Shown piece by piece: positions 25,158-39,100 of a stretch of DNA of 64,000 bases. The notes beneath the pieces were generated by a model. That model did not search any database. It was not told the DNA's origin and worked only from the letters and a program-made list of their open reading frames with translations. Origin of the DNA: Gibbula magus (taxonomy: Eukaryota > Mollusca > Gastropoda > Trochida > Trochidae); assembly GCA_936450465.1 (NCBI GenBank), contig OW388293.1, positions 30,137,860 to 30,201,859 on the forward strand, read 5' to 3'. Made by a program: the position numbers and the translations under genes. Numbering within the stretch: position 1 is the first letter of the stretch; each line of letters starts with the position of its first letter.

Positions 25158-25778
25158 CACACCGTAGGAACGTGTACGGCTGGAAATTGTTACTCAACGG
25201 AAGTGAACGAATTTCTCTGCGAGAGTCCAGTTTGTTTTTGTGCATTTGGTGTAGGAATTTGTTTGATAAATCGGTTTTCAGGTACTTATGACAAAAGATA
25301 TTTCAAGCTGTAAAATAGTAGACATTAGTAAACACAAAATTGGTTTTAGAAATGAGAAGTTGAACAGAACTAGTTCAGGGGTTATAATTATGTCAATAAT
25401 AAGTCTCAATATGTGGCATATATGTCCACATATGGATGTTTCACAACATGTTAAAAAAGTATATGAGTATTTTTATGGATTTTCTGAAAGCAAGGTAATA
25501 TCAAACACACATACGTTCAACATGCGAAATTCGACTCCTAAATTGTGATGTAACAGTCGACTGAGGTCACATAATGACATTATTTTTCGTCTACATCTTC
25601 ATCGATGTCTACCATTTTACAGCCAGAAAATTTTTTCTCATAAATACCTCAAAACCGATTTATCCAACAAAATCCTACACCAAATGCACAAAACTAAACT
25701 GACCTCTCGCAGAGAAATTCGTTCACTTCCTTTGAGTAACAATTTCCAGGCGTACAATGTACACGTTCCTACGGTGTG
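25158..25778. mobile_element. DNA transposon with long inverted ends and 5-bp target duplication
   Basis: A 621-bp element with inverted ends of about 130 bp beginning CACACCGTAGGAACGTGTAC, flanked by AATGT at 25153-25157 and 25779-25783. A 5-bp duplication plus ends starting CAC are the pattern of the Transib superfamily. The ends do not clearly match the Transib consensus, so that label is inference. The inside has an 86-codon open frame (25288-25548) with no recognisable motif, so the element is probably non-autonomous. Confidence 0.7.
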
Positions 25779-26149
25779 AATGTTGTTTTATAATCTCCAT
25801 TAATTCAGCGTCAATGCCATACTCTTATTGTTTGTAGAATACCATATAGCATAGTCAGTTTCAAGAGATTAAAACGCCTGCAGAGAGGTTGTACTCACTC
25901 TACTAAACAAATATAAAATAAGTGTAAAAACATTAACCAAATAATTATAAATACATGACAAAGACAAATTACTAAATATATATCAAAGATATACTCACTC
26001 AGCACGAACATAATACTAATATAATAGAGAGGCACGGAATACGATCAGAGGAACGTTGATTCTGAAGTCCACTTCAGAGGTGGATCCGTCATGGTGTAGG
26101 GGTGTTGTTCCTATGATTTTAAGTTTGACCTTGTCACAGTTTCCGCTAC

Positions 26150-26478
26150 ACTGAATGGGGTACCAGAACCTGATCCTGAATGGTTCTGTAGTCCCTCATT
26201 ACGACAACTACAGTCCCGACACACGTCAAATCTTCATAGATGATAATGCAAGACCACATCGTACACAAGCCGTTCCTCAATAATACCAAAACGATGCTGT
26301 TTTGGGACGTAGAGTTAGATCAAGGGATCCTCCGGTGCAACCCTTCAGGAGTTGACCCAGGCTCTGCCTGATGAGTGGCAACAGATTCGCCATCAGACTT
26401 TCAGCCGTATGGTGGCTAGCATGAGATGGCATGTGGAAAATGCTACCCGAGTGCGAGCTGGTTACACCAGAAATTGAG
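26150..26478 (+). pseudogene. Tc1-like transposase fragment
   Basis: Pieces in different frames read as a Tc1-type C-terminal half: IFIDDNARPHRTQAV, then after frame breaks RDPPVQ and LQELTQALPDEWQQIRHQTFSRM, ending VRAGYTRN and a stop at 26476. The stretch between the second Asp block and NPIEHLW is missing. It is decayed. Confidence 0.75.
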
Positions 26479-28040
26479 GTTCCCAGTCATGATAGACCTT
26501 TTTAGTGTTTAACATTTCTGTAATGTGAATTTTCTTGTGTTTTTGTTGTAACGACTTCAGCAGCCATACTTAATCACTTAGTTTCCCATTGATCTACAAT
26601 CAAACCTTCAGTTAGTGCCAAAATTCGGTCTTGTGTTGTCAATTTTTGTTACTGAACCTTCACATGAGGCCATCTAAACAATTTAAAGTGTTTTCCACGG
26701 TACCGATTGTTTGAGGCTGAAGATCCAGTTGTACTTACTGATCAAATGGGGTGGTGCGATATTTATGACGAGGTGTATACTTGCAAGTACTTGAATGAGG
26801 CAGTTGAAATACATTTTACAGTCAGTATGAGATGTCAATTCGGACTAGTTTAGGAAGTTCAGGGGTTCGACACAATATATTTTACTTCAAGGTTTCATAA
26901 CCAATACTTTCCGTTAAAAGTAATTAATAAATTGATTTTATAATATAAGATCAACAGCGATTATACATGTAGATTGAAACACAAAGTGACATTTGAGTTA
27001 ATTTGAATCTTACCTACGTGGACGTGTTGCTCACTTCACTACACTATCATCCAAGAAAATATCACTTTAAAAAAATGAACAACTTAATTGCTGAGTCAAG
27101 TTTTGATCCCAAGAGAAATCTAAATTCTTCCACTTCTTAGAGTTTATCAACATTTCAAATTGTCACCCAAACCAAACTCTACCAAAAATGGAAGATATTT
27201 TAATTCATAAATAATTGACATGTTTTTTTATGATGTGTAGTTAAAAGCATCATGTTACTACCTAGAGCAGACGTTTTAGTCATATATATTAGGAAAGATC
27301 GTTACAATGCATATAACTAGTGTGGTAAAGTCATGAATAATTTTGAACTTACTGCAACTACAGAGACGACAGAAAACATGGTTCAATCACTACAAAATAC
27401 TATTTCTTGTTTGACAGACGCTTATAATAAGGCATCACGATGTTCAGTGAGGCCTCAGTGAGTCTTGTAAAACCAGATTAAAAGTATCAGGAGAGCATTG
27501 GTCTAGATAGCATGTTGGTCAATGGTTCTCTCACAAATTGAAGATGTTATTCCATATTCAAAATTAGGTTCGTTGACTCCCTATTATTACTTTCGAATTC
27601 CTTGCATTGGTCTATTAAACTGTGCACATCATATGTCATTTTTAGCAATATCAAAAATATGTGTGTCAGTGACAAATCTTGTTGAATTTGCTAAACACGA
27701 TAATAAAAATTTCTCTTTTCGTTAAAAAGTTTATGCATTGAAAGTGTGCATGAAATTAAAGTAGATCAAAACTCTGATCGTTGGATGGAATATAATCTTA
27801 CATTTAGTTCCAAAGGTCAAGTATTTAATACATCGATAATAACAGAGTTTGCAAAATCAATTATTGTGATCATACATGTTTTTCAATCCGTCAAAGAAAC
27901 GTCATAGTAAGTTATTTGCCATGATCTGAGATTCGTTATACGATATATACTTTAAATGTATAATATCAAGGTTTGGGTAACCATCAAATGAAGTACATCA
28001 AAGTTATCATTTCGTATATTGGCTCACAAACTCTCAAATT
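26479..28040. other. Intergenic, nothing recognised
   Basis: AT-rich, without a credible exon. The 67-codon open frame at 27522-27725 shows no family motif. Confidence 0.45.
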
Positions 28041-28044
28041 TGAG

Positions 28045-28140
28045 TTTTCCCCTAACCCTCAGGTGAGGTGAGGTGAGGTGAGGTTGGGTTTAAGGTCACT
28101 TTCAAGATCATCTGTCAATCTTGCCTCAGACCTTTCTTTT
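28045..28140 (-). mobile_element. SINE 3' end with CTCAC tail, minus strand
   Basis: Reads GAGGTGAGGTGAGGTGAGGT on the plus strand. In reverse complement it matches the end of the SINE at 2291-2580, including TCTTGAAAG just before the tail. The tRNA head is absent. Confidence 0.55.
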
Positions 28141-28164
28141 ATTTGTTTTCTTAAGGTTATTATC

Positions 28165-28895
28165 CACCGCCACAACGAAGTTGGCGGGGGATATAGAAAT
28201 GAGATCCGTCCGTCTGTCCGTCTGTCTGTCCGTCTGTGCGTCCGGGCTTTTCCATTGAGGCCTCAAACTTCAAAACTATAAGACATATCTCAACGAAACT
28301 TGGTGTGTGGAACAATCATCATGTGTAGATGTGCCTTTTGGGGTTTTCAACTTCTTCGAGTTATTTTTTTTGACCGTTTCCATGGAAATGTAACTTAGAA
28401 TTTCGTTTCCGGATCAGAACTCGAAAACTGTAAGACATATCTCAACGAAACTTGGTGTGTGGAACAATCATCATGTGTAGATGTGCCTTTTTAGGTTTTC
28501 AACTTCTTCGAGTTAATTTTTTTGACCGTTTCCATGGAAATGTAACTTAGAATTTCGTTTCCAGATCAGAACTCGAAAACTAGAAGACATATCTCAACGA
28601 AACTTGGTGTGTGGAACAATCATCATGTGTAGATGTGCCTTTTGGGGTTTTCAACTTCTTCGAGTTATTCTTTTTTACCGTTTCCATTGAAATGTAACTT
28701 AGAATTTTGTTTCCAGAGCAGAACTCGAAAACTATAAGACATAGCTCAACGAAATTTTGTGTGGAACAATCATCATGTGTAGATGTGCCTTTTGGGGTTT
28801 TCAACTTCTTCACAATTTTTAATTTGTTTAATTTTTACCATTTCCATGGATACATAACTTAATAATTAATTTCCGGAGCAGAACTAAAAAACTGC
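28165..28895. repeat. 152-bp tandem repeat with CCGTC-rich leader
   Basis: After a CCGTCCGTCTGTCC stretch (28208-28245), a 152-bp unit containing AAGACATATCTCAACGAAAC and CATCATGTGTAGATGTGCC repeats about four times. Unit anchors are at 28276, 28428, 28580 and 28732, exactly 152 apart; a fifth, degenerate anchor is near 28892. This is a minisatellite-type array of a widespread mollusc repeat. The minus-strand open frame across two units is a by-product. Confidence 0.85.
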
Positions 28896-28909
28896 CAGGG
28901 ATGTATGTT

Positions 28910-29245
28910 TAGCTCATCTGGCCTGATGGGCTTATGGCATGGCATGGCCCGGTGTCCGATGTCCGTCCGTCCATCCATCCGTCCGTCCGTCTGTAAACTT
29001 TTTGCATTTTGTCTTCTTCTCCAGAACCACTTGATCTAAGGAGCTGACATTTTGTGTGCAAACTCCTTGGCTTTGCTCACAACCTAAAAAACCTATTTTC
29101 ATCTTGATCATCAGCAAACGATAACCATCAGTTCCAATGAACCTTATATTGGGTAGGCTAAAATTGTTTTGACACTTACAAACCTTACAGGGAGTGGCAT
29201 CCCTGCCCTGCTGAGCCAACAAATCATCATCCATCCTGCTACATC
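28910..29245. repeat. CCGTCC-rich dispersed repeat
   Basis: Begins CATCTGGCCTGATGGGCTTATGG, then a CCGTCCGTCC run. The same start (CCTGATGGGCTTATGGC) occurs at 34300-34320. A dispersed repeat with no coding role seen. Confidence 0.5.
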
Positions 29246-30117
29246 AGGCTATAAGGAGAAGGTTCATAGTCACTGTTATTCAACAACTATTCTTCAATAA
29301 ATGTTCCCAAAGGCGGGGGATATGGCCGACTCTGTCTGCTTGTTGTTCTTGAGTTTCCTTCTGTTGATAATCTTGATAATCGACTGTGGAATATACTGTG
29401 GATGGCAAATATATATCCCTGGTCTATTTCAAAATTTACGAATAGATTTTAGAGATGTGAGATGTTGCGTCCTTGCATTGAGATGTTCGTTCACTATTAA
29501 ATGGTTAAAGGGTGCAGCACGTACAAAAGGACAACACAATGCATAATCGAAAAGACACATAAAAAGCCCAAATGCCAACGAGTCATCATCAAGTGTCTAC
29601 ACACAAAAAATGGGCAAAAGTCATAGTAAAAATGCCTATTCATTTGTGTTACTTGATTCTTTTTTAAATGAGTCTTGATTCAATTTCTCTCATTTCAATA
29701 AAAATTTCAGGACGAGCATTTTTGCCTTTTTTTTCACTGGTAATAGTGAACGTATTTTTGGGAAATGGAACTAAATTGTTGAGGGATTTCATGCATTTTA
29801 TTATTTTCATGATACATATGTGTTAGCATTACATTTATATTCCAATGATCACTGAAATCAATGGAGTGTTTTGAAGCAATCATCACTTGAAAAAAATGTA
29901 CAAACTTGACAAAGATGAATGCATTGATAAGTTTGTTTACAGATAACACACATTCTAGACGTGAGAAACTTGCTTATCTATACAAATAGTCCCAAAGCAT
30001 GATTATAAATTGATATATTAAAATATGGTCAAGAATGTATAGATAAAACCAAATATTTTGCCAATGTGAGTATTTACAATTTAGCATTAGTTCAATTTGC
30101 TTAGTGAAACCAGCATC
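29246..30117. other. 5' flank of copy B
   Basis: About 29945-30117 aligns closely with 57670-57855 upstream of copy C (CACACATTCTAGACGTGAGAAAC, GTAGATAAAACCAAATAT, TTTACAATTTAGCA). It therefore probably contains the shared promoter or 5' UTR. No TATA element can be singled out. Confidence 0.5.
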
Positions 30118-33100
30118 ATGGTCACAATGATTCTTCTCCAGCTAAACCTGGTACTTTCAGCTGGTGGTGCATTAGTTCAACTATCACCATATGGATCTCT
30201 GATGTGTGAGCAGGAATGCATGAAGGAAGCAACATGCAAATCCTTTAGTTTCAGGTCGTTGGACCTCTCTTGCATATTGACCTGCAGTCAATGTCCCGTT
30301 TATCAACTGGATTCGGACATATTGTGCAGTAATTTTAAAAAGGTAATATAAATCTTTATTTTGTATATGTTATTGTAGTTAACGATGTTATCTTTTGGGT
30401 GATTAGTTACTGTTGTTGATTGTACTTATAACGTTGGGTAATAAAAGTTATCAATATGTTGTTACAACTTGTTTATTGCAGGTGTTTCCTTTTTGGGTTT
30501 ATAATTATTATTATTTCTCAAAACTACCTTGGAATATTCTGTTTAATACTAAGAAAAATGCATCTGTGTCTATTCACTGTGAGACATGAGTTGTTTGTTT
30601 AGTGTTAGTGAAATAGCCGGTGGAAAAGAGTTGATTCCTGATTCCAGCATTAACACCGACAGGAAATTGACAATACCAGGTACCATACTGTAAACAACAT
30701 GTAATGGTATCTACACCCAGTTATAAATACCAAAATAAATACCATGACTTCACTTTAAATCCAATGACAGAAAGGCAATACCCATCTGTTTACAATGAAT
30801 TTGGATGATAGAGAGATGACTGTGACTGTGAGGGTAAAACTCCTATTCATTCATCTTATTTGACGTTGGCTCGAAGCCTTCTACTTTTCTGATAAAGGGG
30901 CGTTCTCACGGTGCGATCTGTAGTAACAACATGTAGCTCGCTACACAATCGAGATGTGAGAACCCCGGCATCGCAACGATTCTCAGTCGTAAACGACTTG
31001 TAGGAACTGAGTCGCAGAAATTAGAGCATGTCCTATTTCCTACGACAAATCGCATGCTCTCAGCCAATGAAATGCCTTGAATTGTTCAGCGCGAGCTACT
31101 TCCTTGTTCATCATGGAGACCAAAACAAAGTCGCGTTTGGATTTTCAGCGAGCTGAGACCGAGCTTTTCATTTCATACTATCTGTCACAGGAATGCTTGT
31201 GGAACTTGCAACATTCCAACTATTCCAAAAGGGAGAACAGGGTGGCTGCGCAATCCATGATTGCAAAGCAGATGGCCTGCCATGGTCGCGAGATGACAGG
31301 TACAGTTCGGCTATGTCAAAGTGACCTAGCAGACGACATGTGATTTTGTTGTCGACTTTCATTGTTTTGATTATCACTGTTGATAGTTAACGTAAATTAC
31401 ATAATAGCAATTATTTAATGTTTTACCTTATGCAGACTCTTTGTGCAAAAACATGACTTTTTTAGGCCTATATTTACTTGAAAGAGAAATCTGGCAATAA
31501 ATTCTGGATAATCATATTATTAGGCTAGTCATTACACTAGCTGTCCTATTATTATGTTCGATTTGTTACAATTTATAAATAAGAAATAAATTGTTACAGG
31601 ATTCGAATATAATAATAAATAATGTAATAAATACTGTACCGTAGGGATGTTTTAATCATTGTGTTATTTTTTACATATAATATTTATGACCAAATTACCA
31701 AAAATAACATTGTAAGACACCATAACTGCCTGATCTATAATTAATGTTATTCATATTTATAAATGTGATATTCAGACAATGTTATGATTTCATTTCCAAT
31801 GTGTTTTCAAATTTTGTAAATCTGTAGTAGATCTAATCACTGTACATTGTTGACATTACATTAAGTTAGTACCTACCGTAAATCCTTGAATAAACGCCCG
31901 GCAATTATTAATTTCGAACCCTGATTTGACCCGGCGATTATTCAAGGCAGGCGATTATTCAAGTCATTTATTTTAGTTAAAATATGACTATTCCAGACAG
32001 GCGATTATTTATTTCAACTAGGGCTTAGACCCGGCGATTATTCAAGGCAGGCGATTATTCAAGGATTTACGGTATATGACTCCCCCTATTTTGTGTATGC
32101 ATTTCAGTTGACCAAGTTGCAACAAAGATTGCAAGTTTACGAACATACTACGGACGGGAGCTGAGAAAGATAAATGCATCAGAGAAGAGTGGCGCAGGTG
32201 TGGATGAGGTGTACACTTCCACCTGGGAATTCTTCCCTCTCCTGGACCCTTTCCTAAGATGTCACGTCCAGCAGAGGCAGTCCTCAAGCAACATGGTAAA
32301 TAAGGCATAATTTTCAAATATCAGAATTATAAGGCAGCAGAGTATATTATTCAAATACATCTACCTGTATCTTTTTTGATATTGAAGAAATTTTGATTCA
32401 TTAGTTCATGGTGTAAAAAGACATCCATTTACACAGATCTATACAAAATAGACCTGACAGCCACCAATTACCTTTTACTTGTTGTGACACATCCTGGAAA
32501 AAAGTAGTTACTGTAGGGAAATTTGAATTTGTTGAAATTAGGAATAATGTTTTATTTCTTCATTTACAACATATGATATCAATATGAAAAATGCATAATT
32601 TCTTGCTAATTTTGCCCAGTATATATACTCAGTAGTTCCGTATTTCCTCCAGCATATGAAATATAATTTGTGTGTTTATTTCAGGTGAAGGCAGAAGCAG
32701 CATCCACCTCCTGCGAAGGCAGATCAGGCCTGGATGTGGAGCCGAAGGGTGATACGGATAACCCAGCTGCAGTGGTAAGCTATTAAGGCAAAAATATATT
32801 CATATCACTTTTCAATAAGACAAATTGGTCTCAGGGGTTAACAATTCAGTAAATCCAAGGTCACAACCAAAATTCACCTTTGATTCGCCTTAAAACTCCC
32901 TAAAAAGTCACCTTTGTTAATGTTGAACAAATTAACCACAAAATAAGCTGGACTTTAATAAATAGCTCTGTGACTTGCAAAAGCCTGCATCACTGGCATT
33001 GAAAATATTTGACCCCTGTGTAACAGTCTGCATGCAAATCTCCTTATTTCAAGTCATTTGATAATTATATTTAAAAAAATAACAACAGTAATCAACTCAT

Positions 33101-36100
33101 ATTAAATGTTTTTATTACAACCTATTTACTACACTTATACAATTGCATTACTATATAAAATTACAAGTTACAGTCATATTGGCAACTCAAAATATAAGAA
33201 TTCATCAAAGATATGAATTAAGGTTACCTTTTAACTCATCAAATTTTATAATATCAGTTACATAATATTTGAGGGAGTCTGGGTAACTTATTTCAAGCTG
33301 CTAATAAAGACACCTCCACCCCACCCCAAAGTAAATGACCTCATACAAAGGTTTGTTGTTAAAGCAGTATGAACCTTAAAAACCTCAAAATTAACAAATA
33401 TCAAATTTCACAAAGAAATACCTGGCCACTTTTAAACATCATGGCTTATCTTAAGAGAGGAGAGGTGTTTGATCAACACATTCCACTCAATAAATATCAA
33501 ATTCATTCACAGATTTTAAGATTATATGCATTTGATCATTTATTGATGAAAAAAGTACTGAAAATTCATTGTCTTGCTACCCTCTTATCATCCATGTTAA
33601 ACAAGGTTTCTCTGTTTGAATGTCAAATAGGGATCTAAACTGTTTATTTTTGAATAATCAAATCCAAATTTGAATGTGTAGTTTCTCCTATATGACAATA
33701 GTTATAATTGGCCAAATTTCAGTAGTCTCACATTTGTCCTCATATTTTCATTATTTTTGCATATTTGGGAACTTTAGTTCAATTAAATAGTAAATAAATA
33801 AGCAATTGTTATTTATGGATAGGCCAATAAACTAATTAATCAAAATATGTAAAGAGAAATAGAATTCATTTTCGAAAATAGGCGGTGCTTAAATAAGTTC
33901 TTTGTGCATATTTCAGGAACCCAGTCAGGAAATTGGAAATGCTTCGATTCAACCCAAGAAGCGAAAAGTGGAAGCAGGCGGGGACATAGAAAATGTGTTG
34001 GTCAGATCACTTCAAGCAATGGAGGAAAAGAACAAAACCAGGACCGATCGGCTTAATGATGCCGACTACCTGTTCGGTCAACAGATCGCCTTAGAACTTA
34101 AACAAATCAGTAATGACAGGAAAAAGCAGTTACTTAAACTGAAAGTTCATCAATTGATTTATGAATTTACCTGTGAAAATGAGCAGTAGATATAAATGTT
34201 CATTAACTTGTTAAAACTCACAAAAGTGGTACATCATAAGTTAACTGTTGTCATCAATTTGTTTTCTGCAATTTCAAATTTCTAGCCCATCAGGCCCGAA
34301 AGCCTGATGGGCTTATGGCAGGCCCGTCGTTCGGCGTCCGTCCGTTGTCCGTTGTTCATAAACTTTTGACACTTTCAACTTCTCCTCAAAAACCATACAT
34401 ACTAGAGAGCTGAAATTTTGGGTACAAATTCCTTGGCACAAGAGGATTCTTAATTTTAACTTTTACTCCTTTGCCATTGAGGATTCTAATTTGTAACTCT
34501 GGAACAAAATATTCAATTGATGACCAGCCCAGTTTAAATGATTTTAGCAAGTCTAGAGGGCTCAGTTCCAGAAATTTAGTATTCTTCAGGACTTTTGTAT
34601 TATTTCCTATTAATAAAATTACAATTGAAATTTCAGAAAAAAATAATTTCAGGGACTATATATGTTAGTCTAGCATTGAGGCATTGATGGAATTGTCTCA
34701 ACTAGACAATAACTAATTTTTTTACCCCCGACTACAAAGATGGGGGTATATAGCTTTCAGCCTGTCTGTCCGCCGTCCGTCCGTCCGCGAGTTCATGATC
34801 ATTGAATTTTTCAAGAATTGTTTGTTAGAAACTCTTGATAATCAACCTACAAGTTCATTGGACTGAGGTGTTGTGCCTTTTGAAGAAATTTATCAGCTTT
34901 GACTTAATTGATATTATTTTGCCAAGTTTTGTCAAAAATGTTTATCTCTATTGTATGTCTTCAACAGTCTGTTTCCTGCTATTTATGCATTTAGTGTATT
35001 CTATTATAGATTATCAATTATGTCTTTTTGAAGAAGTTTTTTGCCGTACCTAATTTGCATATTTTATGCAAATTTTATAAATTGTTAGTAAACATTGCAT
35101 ATCTCCTTCAAGTTTTGTTACAGAATCTTTATCTACATAAAATGTATTATTTAAAGGATTAAGGTGTGGCTTTTGAAAAAAGATTTAATCTTTGACCTAA
35201 TTTGCATATCTGATGCAAATTTTCAAATTTTGCGATAACATTGAATATCCTGATCAGGTTTTGTCAGAGACTCTTAATTTTCATAGAATATATTCATAAG
35301 AAGTTCATGGTGTGACTTCTGACGACAAAATCATCGGTTTCAAATTTTTCAAAATCCGTGTCAATATTTCTTCCATAATTGATAAACATCCAGTGGGGGT
35401 ATGTGAGTTTTGCTCGCTTTTTGCTTGTTTTACCTGCATGTAACTTTAATATTTAAACCCTGATGAGCTACAGAGCTTATGGCCCTATTTTTGCTATAAT
35501 AAACTCTGATTAACATGTAAAAATAACATTCATTGCAATTTCTTTACATACAATGAGTGGTTGTAATTGTTGACAAGGAACAAAATTGGTAACATTACAT
35601 TTTTCTCATAAATATTCACAAAATCTGGATTCTTTTTCCGCATAATTTTCCACTTGTACAAAATAATTTGAAAATAATTTATTTTACATGATTCATTTCA
35701 CATATAAATCTATAATATATAGAGGTTATCTGTATTTTCATAATGAATTCAAATTATATCAGTCACCTTAAGCGGTGAAAGTATCATATATTTTCACTGT
35801 AGCAATATACCACAGTATTTCACCGGCAATTATCTAACAGGGTTCATAAAGATTTGAAAAGTGTTTGAATTTACCTTTGTCTAATGAAAAGGACTTGGAT
35901 TTGACATTTCTCACTAATCACAAAGACCTTTAACAGTGCTAGAATCTTTTATATTGCCCTTGAAAAGTCCTTGAAAATGGCTGATTTATCAATGTTGAAG
36001 TAATTTAAATTTTGGAAAGATCTTGAACTTTGGATTAATAATTATCAACAACAAAAAATAACAATTTCAAAATGTTTGATTTGGTTTGTTTCCTCATATA

Positions 36101-39100
36101 ACAATGGTTTGATCAATCAAATCATTGTCTCTGCAAAGAAATTTATGAATTTATGTTATATAAAAAAATCAATACCAAAATTCAATAATTATAAATAAAT
36201 TATGTCAGATATTTTTCTGTGGAAAAATACATATTTCCAAAAAACAATGAAATTAGTAAATTTAATAAAAAGTGGAAATCACTCATCCCAATTTTCAAGA
36301 AATAGTATGTAGAAACGTTGCCTGAAAACACAACAAATGTCCATGACGAGTCCTTGAAAAGTCCTTATATTTGTCAGGCTAATGGCCATATGAACTCTGT
36401 AAAATAAAGTTTTTGTCTCAGGAAGATTCTGAAATGTACAGTATGTTATGTACAGTTTATAACAATGTAATAAACTATAAAAAATTAAATAAATTATTGT
36501 TATTCAAGTTTCTCTTTTCTTTTTTTTCTTTTTTCATCCATGAAATACAGTGTTTTCTTAAATTATTTGTTCAGTCATACACTGGTCTAAATGATTTTTG
36601 TTCTTATACATGTACAAAAAGGTTAAACAAGAGATATTACTTTCTCATGTGTCTATTGGTGTTGACTGGTACATATTTTCAACTTTCAATGACATATCAA
36701 TCCATATCATTATACAACCATGTCCCATTGCCATGAGACCTGTCCATTTGTGATGAAATAATCAGATATTTCATCACGAATGTCCAGTGCACTGGTAGCA
36801 TACCTGTTACCCCCCTGCTGGGCAATACCAGGTATGTTGGCCAGTGCTCCATCAGCATGCTCAACAGTGTCAGGCTGATGGTAGACAGCATCATTGCTGG
36901 TCTTCAGGAAATTGTGGAGGGAAATTGCAGCCATGATAACCTTTTCACCAACCTCTGGAGACACCTGTAGTGGCTTCCTGAAAATGCAAAAGCGACTGAC
37001 AAGAATACCAAAAGCATTTTCTGAAACTCTTCTTGCCCGTGACAGCCTGTAATTGAAAATTCTCTTAGAATATGATAAATCTCTCAGAGGGAAGGGTTTC
37101 ATGAGGTAAGTTTTCAGTGGGAAGGCATCATCGCCAACCACAACACAAGGAACAGGGTCGTGTCTTCCAGGTAGGGGGGTGGGGGAGGGCAGGTGCAGAG
37201 AGTTAGACTCCAAGGCATGCGACAAATCAGAATTGGCATATACAGCTGCATCACCTGCTCTGCCGTTGGCACCAACATCAACAAAAATAAATCTGCAGCT
37301 GGCATCAACAAGTGCTAACAAAATTATGCTAAAAAATTTCTTGTAGTTGTAATATGCCGATCCGCTGTTGTTAGGAGCTCGAACGGCAAAGTGCTTCCCA
37401 TCTAGGGCTCCAATGCAGTTGGGAAACTGCCACTTCCTCTCAAAATCTTCCCTGACCTTGTCCCACTCGCCTTCAGTGCTTGGTACCTGTGGAATATATC
37501 AAATGTATATCTACCCTATTCATAAGAAATTAAATAACAATGGTAATTTATAAATCCGTACACAAGGGGTATGTTCAAAGCATTTAGAAATGTAAGAAGG
37601 TAATCATATTAATAACTAAGAAATAGAATTTAAAAGGACTAGCATACTGGGTAAATTAAAGCATAAAATATTCATAAAGGCCTATTCTAAGAATAAATTA
37701 GTAATTTAAACATGTATATTGACCTTTTGTAATTTTTCAATGAATACTTATTTCAATTCGTTATAATCATAATGACATTCATTAATTTTGAAAAGGAATT
37801 AAATTGATAATTGTGAATATATAGTGTAGGCTCTGTTTATAACTTACCTGGACATAGTCTTTGTGAAGGACTGAGGATATCGCAGCACACACTTCGGGAA
37901 CAAACTGGCATATGGTGTTCTTCGGAATTCTGTATAGGAACTCCAACGATTGGTAGCTGTCACCTAAACAATTAGTTTGAAATCATTATGAAAAACAAGT
38001 CATTGCTTGTGTTATTTTGGGTATTTTATTGCGCTTCATTATCTCCCTTGATAATACGTCGGGACCAGACTTTGTTTACTGTTTTTACTTCCGGGTTTGT
38101 GCGATGAAAGTGTTGTTGGTCATAAATCATTTTTCTCACGCCTCTGAGTTACGGTAACGCTATGGTTTAAATGTTGCAAGCTTTAGAACAAACATTCAAT
38201 ATAGGTATCAGATAAACTATAGATTTGCATGCTTACCACTCGCTAGGTACCGAAGGGTAAGCGCAAGCTTCTCTCCAGCGGGGATGCTGTCTCTCATCGG
38301 GGTGCATCTTCTTTCTACGATGGGTCTGACCTATTATATAATATAGAAACAAATTATACAAGATTATCAAACAAGGAGAGCAAATTTCGAGCCGTATTTT
38401 AAGACATTAGATAAACCAGGGGGAATATGTATATATTATATCTTATCTTACCTTGTCCAGCAGAAAGTTGAAATTAGCCATATCCATTCTCAGAAAATTC
38501 TTCAGTGAACGCGGGTCTTCAGCCTCCAACTCCTTGAGTAGGGCATTGTATGCACCTGACTCGCCCCGTCTGCTAATCCAACCACGTACCCAAACAGATT
38601 TCCTCTTCCGTGTTTTTCTTTTCTTTCGTTGACCGACCACATACGCGTATGCACACAGTGCAACTAGCGTCTCTTCATCGCCTGACGAATCCATGTTGTC
38701 ATTAGAGCCGCGATAATCTCGCGAGATAAGAGTCGTTACGATTGTTAAAATACCTATACTCGCGATTTTAGTCTCACTACAAATCGCAAGCTACATGTTG
38801 TTACTACACATCGCACCGTGAGAACGCCACTTAAGGAAATCAAATGACAGATATTTCACTTATAAACTATCAGCTTTTGCCTATCTAGTCGAGGTTTTAT
38901 AATTTTATATGATTATCCCTAACTCTCTAAAAAATACATCATCCTTGACTATCTCTTATTGTTTTGACTTTTAATCTATCATCGTTCATCGTGAATTTAT
39001 AATGTCAATTCATCACCTATATTGACACAGGCTAGTCCCTAGTTTGTCATTCTGGTCTGTCCTAAGATGGGTAATGTGTCATTTACTTAAATAACTTCGC

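Larger units (their letters stand above)
30896..38831. mobile_element. Complete PIF/Harbinger DNA transposon
   Basis: A 7936-bp element in intron 1 of copy B. The inverted ends are 46 bp with three mismatches, starting AG(G/T)GGCGTTCTCACGGTGCG. They are flanked by a TAA target duplication at 30893-30895 and 38832-38834, the TWA type expected of this superfamily. Inside are both proteins an autonomous Harbinger needs, in convergent orientation: a MADF/BESS DNA-binding protein (+) and a DDE transposase (-). Both frames are intact across all exons. Copies A and C have no equivalent insertion in intron 1, so it came after the duplication. It could still be active. Confidence 0.92.

Noticed and set aside
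24975..25313. 112-codon frame
   Set aside because: It crosses the left border of a transposon and its 5-bp target duplication, so it cannot be an ancestral gene.
28580..28813. Minus-strand 77-codon frame with an internal duplication
   Set aside because: Translation of two units of the 152-bp tandem repeat.
28272..28895. Regular direct repeats considered as a CRISPR array
   Set aside because: Units are contiguous 152-bp tandem copies without spacers, in a eukaryotic setting.
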